This document shows positions 44,444 to 54,473 of a stretch of DNA of 64,000 nucleotides, piece by piece; position 1 is the first letter of the stretch; each line of letters starts with the position of its first letter. Made by a program: the position numbers and the translations under genes. The stretch covers positions 2,604,001-2,668,000 of the forward strand of contig NZ_CP081294.1 in the NCBI RefSeq assembly GCF_019711315.1. The letters are read 5' to 3'. A model generated the notes under the pieces. That model did no database searches. It was not told the origin of the DNA and saw only the letters and a program-made list of their open reading frames with translations. The DNA is from Qipengyuania gelatinilytica. Its GTDB lineage: Bacteria > Pseudomonadota > Alphaproteobacteria > Sphingomonadales > Sphingomonadaceae.

Positions 44444-44881
44444 TTATGCAGCCTTCTTGCGACCGCGCTTCTGGCCGGGTTTGCGACCAAGACCGATCTT
44501 CTTGGCAAGATCGCGGCGCGTGTCGGCGTAATCGGGGGCGACCATCGGGTAGTCGGAAGGTAGGTCCCACCGCTGGCGATACTCGTCGGGGGTCATGTCG
44601 TGTTCGGTCGAAAGGTGACGCTTGAGCATCTTCATCTTCTTGCCGCAGTCGAGGCAGACGATGTGATCCTTCTTCACCGAGGCGCGGATCGAGACGGCCG
44701 GATCGGGTCGGACTTCTTCCGGTGCACCACTGCCGCCGAGGCCGGACAGGGCCGAATAAACGTTCGATATCAGCGCGGGGACATCGTCAACCGCAACGCT
44801 GTTATTGGAAACGTGTGCAGCGACGATGTCCGAAGTGAGCGTAATGAGGGTTTCGGACATATCGACTTCGAATTCTTCCAT
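44444..44881 (-). CDS. MucR/Ros family zinc-finger transcriptional regulator
   Basis: 145 residues from the ATG at 44881 (GGGAG 8 bases upstream), not the TTG at 44896. Prokaryotic zinc finger CLDCGKKMKMLKRHLSTEH near residue 80, then MTPDEYRQRWDLPSDYPMVAPDYA, and a basic tail KPGQKRGRKK. MucR proteins are alphaproteobacterial repressors of exopolysaccharide, motility and cell-cycle genes. Isolated by a terminator downstream. Confidence 0.94.
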   Translation of the reverse strand: MEEFEVDMSETLITLTSDIVAAHVSNNSVAVDDVPALISNVYSALSGLGGSGAPEEVRPDPAVSIRASVKKDHIVCLDCGKKMKMLKRHLSTEHDMTPDEYRQRWDLPSDYPMVAPDYADTRRDLAKKIGLGRKPGQKRGRKKAA

Positions 44882-44999
44882 AAGGCTAACTCCCAACTAT
44901 TAGGAGGCCTATTCGGAGTTTTTATGGCTGTCTACTGCAAATTGTAAAAATCCGCCATACCTGTCGCGTGTATACAACTCTGGCAGTGTATCGGCGATT

Positions 45000-45455
45000 T
45001 CAGCCTACTTCGCGGGCAAAGGTCAGCGCATCGATCGGGTTGCCCAGTACTGTCCGATAGTAATCGGGGCGCAGGCCGATCTGGGTGAAACCGGCATTGC
45101 GATAGAAACTTTCCGCCGGATTGTTGGCGCGCATCTCGAGGAAGACCTTGGTTGCCTGGCGCTGTGCTGCAGTATCGAGGAATCGGCCGAGAAGCCTGCG
45201 ACCGACGCCGGTTCCGCGCAACGCAGGGCGTACCGCAATGAGTAGCAGCTCGATCTCGTCCAGCGCCTGTCTGGCAAGGACAAACCCTGCGGCGGGCTCG
45301 CCTTCTGCGCAGGGATCGCCAAGCTCATTGGCAAGAAGCATGAACACAGAGGGAGTAAGAAGCGAGTCTTCTACTTGCCTGCGGGTCCAGGCTTCACGGA
45401 AATGCGGGTCGAAGGCCTCCTCCATCACTTCCATGAGTTTGTCGAGATCGGTCAC
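45000..45455 (-). CDS. rimI: Ribosomal protein/GNAT N-acetyltransferase RimI
   Basis: 151 residues from a GTG at 45455 that overlaps the tsaB stop (GTGA). GNAT fold with the acetyl-CoA motif RGTGVGRRLLGRF and the end MRANNPAESFYRNAGF. RimI acetylates the N-terminus of ribosomal protein S18 and others. Pairing with tsaB is universal in proteobacteria. The reverse frame is open much further upstream, but only as antisense/overlap with tsaB. Confidence 0.93.
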   Translation of the reverse strand: MTDLDKLMEVMEEAFDPHFREAWTRRQVEDSLLTPSVFMLLANELGDPCAEGEPAAGFVLARQALDEIELLLIAVRPALRGTGVGRRLLGRFLDTAAQRQATKVFLEMRANNPAESFYRNAGFTQIGLRPDYYRTVLGNPIDALTFAREVG

Positions 45456-46084
45456 CGGGCAGGCGCTTTCGCATCGGGCGCCCTGCCATATTTGGGCGAG
45501 AGGTCGGTCGTGAGGACGCTTTCGGGAAGAGCCAGCGCTTGGCGCGCGTCGGGCAGGCAGTCGAACGCTGCGGCCGTGCCATCGGAAAGCAGGGCTGCGA
45601 GGTCTGCTGCACGATTGCCGGCGATGTCGGCAAGGATGTCTGACGCCGCAGCTTCGGCCGGCTGAAGCGAACTGGCCTCCGAGCGAGGAGTGCCATCGCC
45701 ATTGAAATTCTGGACGAACCACTGGCCGTGACCACCATTCATGCAGACGGTCAGCGGCTTGCCGGGGTTCGCCATTCCAGCTTCGGCCCGTGCGAAGGCT
45801 GCGACCAGCGCTAGTGTCGGGTAACCCCTGACTTCCGCGCTCCATGCGATACCGAGCGCGCGCGCCACGGCGAGGCCGATCCGCACGCCGGTAAAGCTTC
45901 CCGGACCAAGGGAAACACGGATCGCATCGGCGTGTCCCTGATCCTGCAAACCCGCAATCATGGGAACGAGCCGCTCCGCATGGCCGCGACCCAGAACTTC
46001 GTGATGCGCGTCGATAAGCGCGTCATCCTCGAAGAGGGCGACGGAACAGGCCTCAGTGGCGGTCTCTATTGCAAGCGTACGCAT
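45452..46084 (-). CDS. tsaB: tRNA threonylcarbamoyladenosine synthesis protein TsaB
   Basis: 210 residues. Actin-like ATPase-fold scaffold that, with TsaD and TsaE, makes t6A in tRNA. The N-terminus MRTLAIETATEACSVALFEDD, RGHAERLVPMI and GPGSFTGVRIGLA are diagnostic. Coupled to rimI. Confidence 0.96.
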   Translation of the reverse strand: MRTLAIETATEACSVALFEDDALIDAHHEVLGRGHAERLVPMIAGLQDQGHADAIRVSLGPGSFTGVRIGLAVARALGIAWSAEVRGYPTLALVAAFARAEAGMANPGKPLTVCMNGGHGQWFVQNFNGDGTPRSEASSLQPAEAAASDILADIAGNRAADLAALLSDGTAAAFDCLPDARQALALPESVLTTDLSPKYGRAPDAKAPAR

Positions 46085-46121
46085 TGGCTGCGCCCTGCCT
46101 CAGCCGGACGCAGCCTGCAAG

Positions 46122-46730
46122 TCAGGCGATGGAGTTGAACTTGTCGAAATCGGGACGCGGGCTGCGATCGAAGATGGTCGATTTGTCGCCATAACCGATT
46201 GCGCAGACCCAATCGGCGCGATGCCGCGGGTAATCTGCAAAGAAGTGCTCGGTCACCTTGTCGAGATCGACACCGGACATCGGTCCGCAGTCGAGGCCGA
46301 GCGCGCGTGCCGCAATCATGAGGTAGGCACCCTGCAGCGCGGAGTTGCGCGCGGCGCCCTCCTTGCGGCCGTTTTCATCACCTTCGAACCAGCTTTTCGC
46401 ATCGGTGTGCGGGAAGAGCCAGGGCAGTTCTTCGTGAAAGTCGATATCGTAACCGATGATCACCACGGCGGGAGCGGTCCTGATCTTTTCCTTGTTACCC
46501 TCCGAAGCCATCTCGGCGAGCTTGTCGCGCGATTCCTGCGAAACACACCAGACGAAGCGCCCGGGGTGCATATTGGCCGAAGTCGGGCCCATTTTCAGCA
46601 AGTCGTAGATTTCGTGGATCTGCTGCTCGGTCACTTCCTTGTCGTGCCAGCCGTTATAGCTGCGCGCTTCGCGGAAAATCTGGTCGAGCGCGTCTGTCGA
46701 CAGGTGGTTGTCGTGGAATTGCTTGGTCAT
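46122..46730 (-). CDS. Nitroreductase family protein, RutE/malonic semialdehyde reductase-like
   Basis: 202 residues from the ATG at 46730. FMN-binding flavin reductase fold: FREARSYNGWHDKEV, MGPTSANMHPGRFVW, the Gly-Pro-Met-Ser-Gly element (CGPMSGVD) and a late AIGYGDK. It resembles the RutE/HadB subgroup that reduces malonic semialdehyde in some organisms. No rut genes are nearby, so the real substrate is unknown. It is between the NifU-like gene and tsaB. Confidence 0.85.
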   Translation of the reverse strand: MTKQFHDNHLSTDALDQIFREARSYNGWHDKEVTEQQIHEIYDLLKMGPTSANMHPGRFVWCVSQESRDKLAEMASEGNKEKIRTAPAVVIIGYDIDFHEELPWLFPHTDAKSWFEGDENGRKEGAARNSALQGAYLMIAARALGLDCGPMSGVDLDKVTEHFFADYPRHRADWVCAIGYGDKSTIFDRSPRPDFDKFNSIA

Positions 46731-46758
46731 GGTAGTCCTGGAAGTTCGAGGGTGGAGG

Positions 46759-47337
46759 TCAGGCTTCGCGGACTTCAACGACCTCGGGCACATAATGTTT
46801 CAGCAGGCCCTCGATACCGTGCTTGAGCGTAGCCGAAGACGACGGACAACCGGCACAGGCACCCTGCATCTGGAGATAGACCACGCCTTCCTTGTAGCCG
46901 CGATACTGGATATCGCCGCCATCGCCTGCCACCGCCGGACGGACCCGCGTTTCCAGCAGTTCGTTAATCTGCGCGATGATGTCGGCATCTTCCGCGCTTT
47001 CCTCGACCATAATGTCGTCCTCGGCCGGGACGGAGATGCCGCCAGCGGTGCCCGGCGCGAACAGCGGAGCTTCGGAGACGAAGTGGTCGAGCAGGACCGA
47101 GAGCACGATCGGCTTGAGATCCGACCAGCTGACGCCGGGCGCGGCGGTGACGGTTACGAAGTCGCTGCCGAAAAACACGTTGGTAACCTCACCCGTGTCG
47201 AAAATCGCCTGGGCGAGCGGACTCGCCTCGGCGGCTTCGGGGCTGGCAAATTCGCGGGTGCCCTGACCCATGACCGCGCGCTGCGGCAGGAATTTCAGGC
47301 TGGAAGGATTGGGCGTGGTTTCGGTCTCGATGAACAT
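46759..47337 (-). CDS. NifU family iron-sulfur scaffold (Nfu type)
   Basis: 192 residues from the ATG at 47337. An N-terminal Nfu domain (ETTPNPSSLKFLP, SPLAQAIFDTGEVTNVFFG) and a C-terminal NifU-like domain with the cluster motif GACAGCPSS. It is an alphaproteobacterial Nfu scaffold for Fe-S cluster delivery. Precedes a nitroreductase and the tsaB operon. Confidence 0.93.
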   Translation of the reverse strand: MFIETETTPNPSSLKFLPQRAVMGQGTREFASPEAAEASPLAQAIFDTGEVTNVFFGSDFVTVTAAPGVSWSDLKPIVLSVLLDHFVSEAPLFAPGTAGGISVPAEDDIMVEESAEDADIIAQINELLETRVRPAVAGDGGDIQYRGYKEGVVYLQMQGACAGCPSSSATLKHGIEGLLKHYVPEVVEVREA

Positions 47338-47434
47338 GGACGCGATGTAGGAGGCGGCGCTGGCAGGCACAAGGCACGAAAACCTCCCGACCATTCACTG
47401 GCGCTTCACACACCCTGTCCCTATATCCCGAGCC

Positions 47435-50422
47435 ATGACAGGTACTTCGCGCGCTCTTCGGCGTCTCGCACTTCTTCTTCCGCTCACGTTGCTCGCCTCA
47501 CAGGGCTTAACGGCACAGGGTTCGGCGCACGGGGGAGACGTCAGGGTCGCGGTCGTTCCGAACCCGGACGCGCAGCAGTATCCACGCCCTGAATCGCTTC
47601 AGGCCGAAGACGAAACCCCTTGGATCTACGAAGGCAGCGACGTTCCGCGCGACGAGGAATGGGCCTTCGGCAAGCTGGAAAACGGCCTGCGCTACGGTGT
47701 GCGCGAAAATGGTGTGCCGCCGGGCCAGGTGTCCATCCGCGTGCGTATCGATGCCGGTTCGCTGTACGAGGATGACGACGAGCTGGGCTATGCCCACCTG
47801 CTCGAACACATGCTATTTCGCGAAAGCCAGTATCTCGGTGTCGCAGAGGCCATCCCGCGCTGGCAGAAGCTGGGTGCGACCTTCGGCAGCGATACCAATG
47901 CCGAGACGAGCGCAACGCATACCGTCTACAAGCTGGACCTGCCCAATGTGACGCCGGCCAAGTTCGAAGAAAGCATGAAGCTTATTTCGGGCATGGTGCG
48001 CGCTCCGGTCCTGTCCGATGCCAATGTCGATGCAGAAGTACCGATCGTCCTGGCCGAAAAGCGCGAGCGCGGCGGTGTGGCAGAACGGATCTACGAAGCG
48101 CGCACGCGCACCCTGTTCGCAGGGCAGCGGCTGGCCGACCGTATCACCATCGGGACCGAAGAAACGCTGACCTCCGCCACCGGCGCCTCGGTGCAGAATT
48201 TTTACGATCGTTGGTACCGGCCTGAAAACACAGTCATCTCGGTTGTCGGCGATCTTGATCCGATGCTGCTTGCATCGATGGTCGAGAAGTATTTCTCCGG
48301 CTGGGAAGTCGAGGGCGAGCCTGTTGCGGCACCCGATTTCGGTGACCCGGTCGCACCCGCCGGCGCGGATCCGGCCAATCCGGTGGGCGAAGTCGCGGTC
48401 ATCGCCGAACCGAACGTCCAGCGGTTCCTCACCCTTGCTTACCTGCGCCCATGGCGCCAGGTGAACGACACGATCGTCTACAACGAAGGCCGCCTGCAGG
48501 AGCAACTTGCCCTGCAGCTGATCAACCGTCGTCTCGAGGCGCGTGCGCGCTCGGGCGGCAGCTTCGTTCAGGCGGGCGCAGGCGAGATCAAGCTCAGCCG
48601 ATCCACCCACATGACCGTGGTGCAGGTCGCCCCGCTGGGTAACGACTGGGAAGCTGCGTTGCAGGATGCACGCGCGGTGATTTCCGATGCGCTGACCAAT
48701 CCCCCCACGCGGGAGGAAATGGATCGCGAGCTGGCCGAGATGGAAGTAGCCTATACCGATCTCGTGGAACAGCGCTCGGTCCTGCCCGCCGCGCGGTTTG
48801 CCGACGAGCTGGTGAATGCGGTCGATATCCGCGAAACCATCGCTGCGCCGGAAACCTTCCTGATGGTGTTCAACTCGATGCGCGCCAAGGCGACGCCCGA
48901 AAGCGTCCTTCAGGAAACCCGCGAATTGTTCACCGGAGATGTCATCCGCGCAGTCTACATCACTCCTGATGCCGGCGACGCGACAGAGCAGGGTGTGCGC
49001 ACCGAGCTGCTGGAAGATGTCGATGCTGCTGGCAATGCCCGTCTCGCGGCCCAGACCGTCTCGTTCGACGACCTTCCGCCTATCGGCGAACCGGGTGAAA
49101 TCGTCTCCCGCGGTTCGCATGGGATCGGGGAAGTTGAACGCATCACCTTCGACAACGGCGTGACAGCACTCCTGCTCGCCAACGAGTACGAGCCCGGGCG
49201 CACCTATGTGAAGGTCCGGTTCGGCAAGGGCTATCTCGCCTTCGAACCGGAGGACGCGGCCTATATCAGTCTTGGCCAGCAGGCGCTGTTCGCGGCCGGA
49301 CTCGGCGAACTGGGCCAGGAAGAACTCGACCGTCTGCGCACCGGCCGCAAGCTCAGCTGGCAGCTCGAAATCGGCGACGGGACTTTCAGCTTCTTCTCCG
49401 AAACACGCCGTCAGGATCTGGCCGACCAGCTCTATCTCTTCGCTGCAAAGCTGAACATGCCGCACTGGGACCCGAACCCGATCACGCGCGCAAAGGCCTT
49501 GGCGAGCCTCGGCTACGAGCAATATTCCGCCAGCCCGGGGAGCGTCGTGTCACGCGACCTCAACTACTATCTCTATGACCAGAACCCGGTATTCCGCACC
49601 CCGACGCCCGAAATGCTCGAGGCCGCCGATGTCGAGGGCTTCCGCGAAGTCTGGCAACCGATCCTCGAACAGGGCCCCGTCGAAATCCTGATCTTCGGCG
49701 ACTTCGATCGCGAAGAAGCGGTCGAGGACCTGCGTCGCACCTTCGGCGCCTTGCCCGATCGCAAGCCCATTCCGCAGGAAGTCCTGGCTCGCGAATACGC
49801 GCTGGGCGATCCCGGCGAAACTGTCGTGCGCTATCACAATGGCGAGGAAAATCAGGCCGCGGCCGTGATTGCCTGGCCTGCCGGTGCAGGGCGCGGCGGC
49901 ATGCGCACTTCGCGCCAGCTTGCCATCCTCACCGAAGTCATCAGCAACCGGCTGCTCGATGCCATGCGTGAAAAGTTCGGCGCGAGCTATTCGCCCTCTG
50001 TACGAATGGACTGGCCGACCGACGTCGAGAGCGGCGGTTCGATCCTGGCCTTTGCGCAGATGCAGCCGAAAGACGTGCCGGTCTTCTTTGCCGAAGCCGA
50101 CCGCATCGCGGCCGATCTCACGAAGAACCCTCCCACGGCGGAGGAACTCCAGCGCGCGGCCGAACCACTACGCAGCTATTACGAGCGCCTTTCGAGCGGG
50201 AATTACTTCTTCATGAGCGAACTGGAAGGTTCGACCACCGACATGCGCCGGATGCAGGCGCTGCGCGGCTTCCTGCAGGACTTCCAGCAGCCTTCCAGCG
50301 AACGCATGCTCACGCTGGCGCAGCTTTATCTGGCTGATCCGGCATGGCGCATGGCGGTGCTTCCCGAAGGACAGGAGCTTGCAACGCAGCTTCCCCCGGG
50401 TGGGGCTGCAGCAGGTCGCTGA
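47435..50422 (+). CDS. Secreted M16 family zinc metallopeptidase
   Basis: 995 residues with a signal peptide (LLPLTLLASQGLTAQ). Two tandem M16 halves. The first carries the inverted zinc motif HLLEH near residue 117 and the further ligand region NAETSATHTVYKLD; the second half (from about residue 570) lacks the HxxEH and is likely the inactive partner half, as in pitrilysin-type proteins. Resembles large outer-membrane-processing peptidases in sphingomonads. It probably degrades peptides in the periplasm. Confidence 0.92.
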   Translation: MTGTSRALRRLALLLPLTLLASQGLTAQGSAHGGDVRVAVVPNPDAQQYPRPESLQAEDETPWIYEGSDVPRDEEWAFGKLENGLRYGVRENGVPPGQVSIRVRIDAGSLYEDDDELGYAHLLEHMLFRESQYLGVAEAIPRWQKLGATFGSDTNAETSATHTVYKLDLPNVTPAKFEESMKLISGMVRAPVLSDANVDAEVPIVLAEKRERGGVAERIYEARTRTLFAGQRLADRITIGTEETLTSATGASVQNFYDRWYRPENTVISVVGDLDPMLLASMVEKYFSGWEVEGEPVAAPDFGDPVAPAGADPANPVGEVAVIAEPNVQRFLTLAYLRPWRQVNDTIVYNEGRLQEQLALQLINRRLEARARSGGSFVQAGAGEIKLSRSTHMTVVQVAPLGNDWEAALQDARAVISDALTNPPTREEMDRELAEMEVAYTDLVEQRSVLPAARFADELVNAVDIRETIAAPETFLMVFNSMRAKATPESVLQETRELFTGDVIRAVYITPDAGDATEQGVRTELLEDVDAAGNARLAAQTVSFDDLPPIGEPGEIVSRGSHGIGEVERITFDNGVTALLLANEYEPGRTYVKVRFGKGYLAFEPEDAAYISLGQQALFAAGLGELGQEELDRLRTGRKLSWQLEIGDGTFSFFSETRRQDLADQLYLFAAKLNMPHWDPNPITRAKALASLGYEQYSASPGSVVSRDLNYYLYDQNPVFRTPTPEMLEAADVEGFREVWQPILEQGPVEILIFGDFDREEAVEDLRRTFGALPDRKPIPQEVLAREYALGDPGETVVRYHNGEENQAAAVIAWPAGAGRGGMRTSRQLAILTEVISNRLLDAMREKFGASYSPSVRMDWPTDVESGGSILAFAQMQPKDVPVFFAEADRIAADLTKNPPTAEELQRAAEPLRSYYERLSSGNYFFMSELEGSTTDMRRMQALRGFLQDFQQPSSERMLTLAQLYLADPAWRMAVLPEGQELATQLPPGGAAAGR

Positions 50423-50494
50423 GGCGATCACGGCAATCGCGCTTTTGCCTTTGCCAAGTTTAACCTGCTTGCGCGATAGGTCTGCATGGGCTTG

Positions 50495-50513
50495 GCAGGG
50501 CCCTGCAATTTTT
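50495..50513. promoter_or_regulatory. Perfect 12-base palindrome plus T-run upstream of DAHP synthase
   Basis: GCAGGGCCCTGC (50495-50506) is followed by AATTTTT. It lies 14 bases before the aroG start and 73 bases after the peptidase stop. It could end the peptidase mRNA or be a binding site; a loopless palindrome folds poorly as a terminator. Confidence 0.35.
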
Positions 50514-50527
50514 GATCAAGTGGACTA

Positions 50528-51904
50528 ATGATGACACGCGAATGGGCACCCGATAGCTGGCAGAACTTCGAAGCGAAGCACCTGCCGCGCTACGAAAGCG
50601 AAGCTGCGCTTGCCGAGGCAACGCAGGCGCTCGCCAGCCACCCGCCGCTGGTCTTTGCCGGCGAGGCGCGTGCCCTGAAGGCCGACCTTGCCGAAGTCGC
50701 TGCCGGAAAGGCATTCTTGCTGCAGGGCGGCGATTGCGCTGAAAGCTTTGCCGAGTTCCACCCGAACAACATCCGCGATACTTTCCGCGTGTTGCTGCAG
50801 ATGGCGGTCGTCATGACTTTCGCCAGCAAGCAGCCGGTGGTGAAGGTGGGCCGCATGGCGGGCCAGTTCGCCAAGCCGCGCAGTTCCGATACCGAAACGC
50901 AGGGCGATGTGACGTTGCCGAGCTACTTCGGTGACAACGTCAACGGCATCGAATTCGACGCTGCCGCCCGGCACAACGACCCACAGCGCATGGTCCGCGC
51001 TTATTTCCAGGCATCGGCCACACTGAACCTGCTGCGCGCCTTTGCCGGCGGTGGTTATGCGAACCTGCGTCAGGTCCACCAATGGACACTCGATTTCATG
51101 GGCCGCAGCCCCTGGGCCGACAAGTTCTCCGATGTGGCAGACCGGATCGGCGAGGCACTGGACTTCATGGAAGCCTGCGGCATCGACCCGGCGACCGTTC
51201 CGCAACTGCAAGGAACCAGTTTCTACACCAGCCACGAAGCGCTTCTGCTGCCTTACGAGCAGGCGCTGACCCGTCGCGACAGCCTGACCGGCGACTGGTA
51301 CGACACCAGCGCGCATATGGTCTGGATCGGAGACCGCACCCGCTTCGAAGGCAGCGCGCATGTCGAATTTGCGCGCGGTATCGGCAATCCGCTCGGCATG
51401 AAATGTGGCCCCAGCCTCGAGACCGATGCGATGCTCAAGCTGCTCGACACACTCAATCCCGCGCGGGAGCCGGGGCGCATCACGCTGATCAGCCGTTTCG
51501 GCCATGACAAGGTCGAAGAAGGCCTGCCGCGGCTCGTGCGCGCAGTGAAGGCGGAAGGGCATCCGGTCGTCTGGAGCTGCGACCCGATGCACGGCAATGT
51601 CGTCAAATCGGAAAGCGGCTACAAGACCCGCCCCTTCGACCGCATCCTGTCGGAAGTGAAGGGCTTCTTCGCCGTGCACCGCGCAGAAGGTACGCATCCG
51701 GGCGGGATCCATGTCGAAATGACCGGACAAGACGTAACCGAATGCGTCGGCGGAGCGGTTGCAATTACCGATGAGGCGCTCAAGGATCGCTATCACACGC
51801 ATTGCGACCCGCGCCTCAATGCGGCGCAGTCGCTGGAACTCGCCTTCCTGATCGCGGAAACGCTGAATGCCGAACAGGCGCAACAGCAGGCCGACGCTGC
51901 CTGA
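50528..51904 (+). CDS. Class II 3-deoxy-7-phosphoheptulonate synthase
   Basis: 458 residues. Opens the shikimate pathway from PEP and erythrose-4-phosphate. The class II (plant-type) pattern is clear: [13 protein letters not shown] near residue 65, [23 protein letters not shown] and ECVGG. It differs from the E. coli AroG type. No other aromatic biosynthesis gene is nearby. Confidence 0.95.
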   Translation: MMTREWAPDSWQNFEAKHLPRYESEAALAEATQALASHPPLVFAGEARALKADLAEVAAGKAFLLQGGDCAESFAEFHPNNIRDTFRVLLQMAVVMTFASKQPVVKVGRMAGQFAKPRSSDTETQGDVTLPSYFGDNVNGIEFDAAARHNDPQRMVRAYFQASATLNLLRAFAGGGYANLRQVHQWTLDFMGRSPWADKFSDVADRIGEALDFMEACGIDPATVPQLQGTSFYTSHEALLLPYEQALTRRDSLTGDWYDTSAHMVWIGDRTRFEGSAHVEFARGIGNPLGMKCGPSLETDAMLKLLDTLNPAREPGRITLISRFGHDKVEEGLPRLVRAVKAEGHPVVWSCDPMHGNVVKSESGYKTRPFDRILSEVKGFFAVHRAEGTHPGGIHVEMTGQDVTECVGGAVAITDEALKDRYHTHCDPRLNAAQSLELAFLIAETLNAEQAQQQADAA

Positions 51905-51994
51905 GCATCGAGCCCGCTAAGGGCTAATCGCTAGGCTGCACGCTACCTGATCTTCGCGCTCCATCGCCTACTGCGTTTGCAGGAGGTGCTGTCG

Positions 51995-53098
51995 GTGCGT
52001 GCGAGTAGTGGTTCAGCGTTCGATTTCGTTGCGGTTCTGGCATGGGCGATACCCCTTGTTCTCGCCGCATGTGCAGTCCTGATCCCGGGCGAAATCGAGT
52101 ACCCCGTCCTCCTGCTGGCGTCGCTCGCGGCACTGACAGCACTCTCCTACCGTCATTTGCGGCTGAGGCGGGCACTCGCGAGGGAGGCCGAGGGGCTTTC
52201 CCGAAGCGTCGAAGCGCTCGAGGCGGCCGAAGGGCTCGCCGGGATCGGCCGCTGGTGCATCGAACTGGAACCCAGAAGGCATCTCTGGTCGGAAGAAATG
52301 TGCCGCCTGGCGGGCCTCGAACCGGGGACGGCGCCGACGCGGCAAACGCTCTTGAAGATCATGCCGGACGGGCTGCATCAACTCGAAACGACGCTGTGCG
52401 CCCATGGTGCGGACCGCGAGAGTTACGCGGTCGAATTCGAGCTCGAGCATGGCTCCAGCGGCTGTCGTGTGTTGCGGGCGCGCGCACAGAACAGCTTTTC
52501 ACCCGAAGGCCAGCGCGAGCAGGTCTTCATGGTTGTCCGCGATGTGACCGAGGAATATTCGCTCCATCAAGATCGCGAGCGCGCCATCGAGCGGGCCAAG
52601 CAGGCAGAGCGGCAAGCGAATACCGACCCGCTGACAGGGATTGCAAATCGCCGCGCAATCATGGGCGAACTCGACAGGCGGATCATTTGGGCGCGTGATA
52701 CGGGTGAGCCGCTTTCGATAATCGTTTTCGACATCGATCACTTCAAGACAGTGAACGATCGGCACGGTCATATTACTGGCGATCGGGTCATTGCAGAGGT
52801 CGCCAAGATCGCCTCCGGACAGACGAGAGAGGACGACGAGGTAGGCCGGATTGGTGGCGAGGAATTCTTATGGATCATGCCGGGCTGCGACGGTCCATCC
52901 GCCCTTCGCGCGGCCGAACGCCTGCGCTGGGCCATCGAAGCCGGCACGCACGGAGCCCCGTTACCGCCGGTCACCATAAGCGCCGGCCATGCGGAAATGC
53001 GCAATGGCGACAGCGCACTGGTCCTTTTCGCGCGTGCTGACGAGGCGCTGTACGAAGCCAAAAGGAAGGGCCGCAACCGCGTCTCGCAGGCTGCCTGA
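51995..53098 (+). CDS. Diguanylate cyclase with PAS domain (GGDEF protein)
   Basis: 367 residues from a GTG at 51995 that lies 8 bases after AGGAGG; the TTG at 51977 and GTG at 51986 are too close or upstream of it. Two membrane helices (VAVLAWAIPLVLAACAVLI, VLLLASLAALTAL), a PAS-like sensor, then the GGDEF domain with DHFKTVNDRHGH and active-site GGEEF (a functional variant of GGDEF). It probably makes c-di-GMP. No RxxD inhibitory site is obvious five residues before GGEEF. Confidence 0.88.
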   Translation: MRASSGSAFDFVAVLAWAIPLVLAACAVLIPGEIEYPVLLLASLAALTALSYRHLRLRRALAREAEGLSRSVEALEAAEGLAGIGRWCIELEPRRHLWSEEMCRLAGLEPGTAPTRQTLLKIMPDGLHQLETTLCAHGADRESYAVEFELEHGSSGCRVLRARAQNSFSPEGQREQVFMVVRDVTEEYSLHQDRERAIERAKQAERQANTDPLTGIANRRAIMGELDRRIIWARDTGEPLSIIVFDIDHFKTVNDRHGHITGDRVIAEVAKIASGQTREDDEVGRIGGEEFLWIMPGCDGPSALRAAERLRWAIEAGTHGAPLPPVTISAGHAEMRNGDSALVLFARADEALYEAKRKGRNRVSQAA

Positions 53099-53222
53099 GC
53101 GATGATCGTGTTCTAATTCAACGTATTGAGGGGGTTACGGGACTTTAAACCGTCACCGAAATGCGCCATGATGGTCCATGGTCGCCACTTTCTGGCGCCC
53201 GCAGAGAGGGGAGGGCGAGACT

Positions 53223-54473
53223 GTGTCCCGCACTCAAGCCGATCAATACCTGGCCGCCGATGGGCTTGCTGACCGCTATTCGGCGGTGCGCGCGCTGAGC
53301 GAAGCGCTTGTCTCGCCTCTGTCCGAAGCCGATGCGACCCTGCAGTCGATGGAAGACGCTTCGCCGGCGAAATGGCACATCGCGCACGTCACGTGGTTCT
53401 GGGAAACCTTCCTCTTGCGCGACCACCTAAATGGCTATCGCCTCTATGACGAGGATTGGCCGTTTGTTTTCAATTCCTATTACGAGGCGGAAGGTGAACG
53501 CATCGCGCGCTTTTCGCGAGGCATGCTGTCCCGGCCGACATTAGCGGACATCCTGGCTTGGCGTGCGCATGTCGACGAGGCGATCCAGCCGCTGCTGGAG
53601 CGTGAAGAATTGCATCCGCTGATCGATCTCGGCCTCGCACATGAGCAGCAACATCAGGAACTGCTCCTGACCGACATCAAGCATGCGCTTTTCCAGAACC
53701 CGCTTGGCCCGCAGATGTGGGACAAGGGCGTTGCTCAAGACACTGTGCGGCCGCAAGGCTGGTATTCGCACCCGGGCGGTATCGCGCTGGTCGGCCATCA
53801 GGCGGACGGTTTCGCCTTCGACAATGAAGGCCCGGCCCATCGCGTCCTGCTCGAACCCTTCGCGCTTTCGGCGAGCCTTGTAACCAATGCGGAGTGGGCC
53901 GAATTCATCGCCGATGGCGGCTATGAGGACGCGCGCCTCTGGCTTTCCGATGGCTGGGCGTGGCTCAACCAGAACAAGATTGCCGCACCGTCCTATTGGC
54001 AGGACGGGAAAGCTTTCACCCATTGCGGTTGGCAGAATCGTGCGCCCGACGCACCGGTGACGCACATCTCCTATTTCGAGGCCGATGCCTTCGCGACTTG
54101 GGCAGGGAAACGCCTGCCGACGGAGTTTGAATGGGAAGCCATCGCGCGCGGCCAGGAAGGCGATGCCCCGGCGCATGATCCGGCAGGCGGCAACCAGCTC
54201 GACGGAGCCGAGCCGCCGCTGCCGACCGGTAGCGAGGGCCTGTTCGGCGATTGCTGGCAATTCACGCGATCCGCCTATCTTCCCTATCCGCGTTTCAGGC
54301 CCGCCGAAGGGGCCGTTGGCGAATACAACGGCAAGTTCATGAGCGGGCAGTTCGTCCTCAAGGGCGCGAGCTGTGCTACCTCGCGCGGCCACTCGCGTCC
54401 CAGCTACCGCAATTTCTTCTACCCCCACCAGCGCTGGCAATTCACCGGGCTGAGATTGGCCAAGGACATATGA
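53223..54473 (+). CDS. egtB: Ergothioneine biosynthesis protein EgtB
   Basis: 416 residues from the GTG at 53223; an upstream ATG at 53178 would add residues outside the family alignment. EgtB is a non-heme iron sulfoxide synthase. A DinB-like N-terminal domain gives the iron site (KWHIAHVTWFWE and LGLAHEQQHQE), and a C-type-lectin/FGE-like C-terminal domain is present (GYEDARLWLSDGWAWL, RPSYRNFFYP). It overlaps egtD by 4 bases. Confidence 0.93.
   Translation: MSRTQADQYLAADGLADRYSAVRALSEALVSPLSEADATLQSMEDASPAKWHIAHVTWFWETFLLRDHLNGYRLYDEDWPFVFNSYYEAEGERIARFSRGMLSRPTLADILAWRAHVDEAIQPLLEREELHPLIDLGLAHEQQHQELLLTDIKHALFQNPLGPQMWDKGVAQDTVRPQGWYSHPGGIALVGHQADGFAFDNEGPAHRVLLEPFALSASLVTNAEWAEFIADGGYEDARLWLSDGWAWLNQNKIAAPSYWQDGKAFTHCGWQNRAPDAPVTHISYFEADAFATWAGKRLPTEFEWEAIARGQEGDAPAHDPAGGNQLDGAEPPLPTGSEGLFGDCWQFTRSAYLPYPRFRPAEGAVGEYNGKFMSGQFVLKGASCATSRGHSRPSYRNFFYPHQRWQFTGLRLAKDI

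Noticed and set aside
47813..49522. Reverse open frame of about 569 codons
   Set aside because: Antisense to the M16 peptidase, which has the HxxEH motif and a signal peptide.
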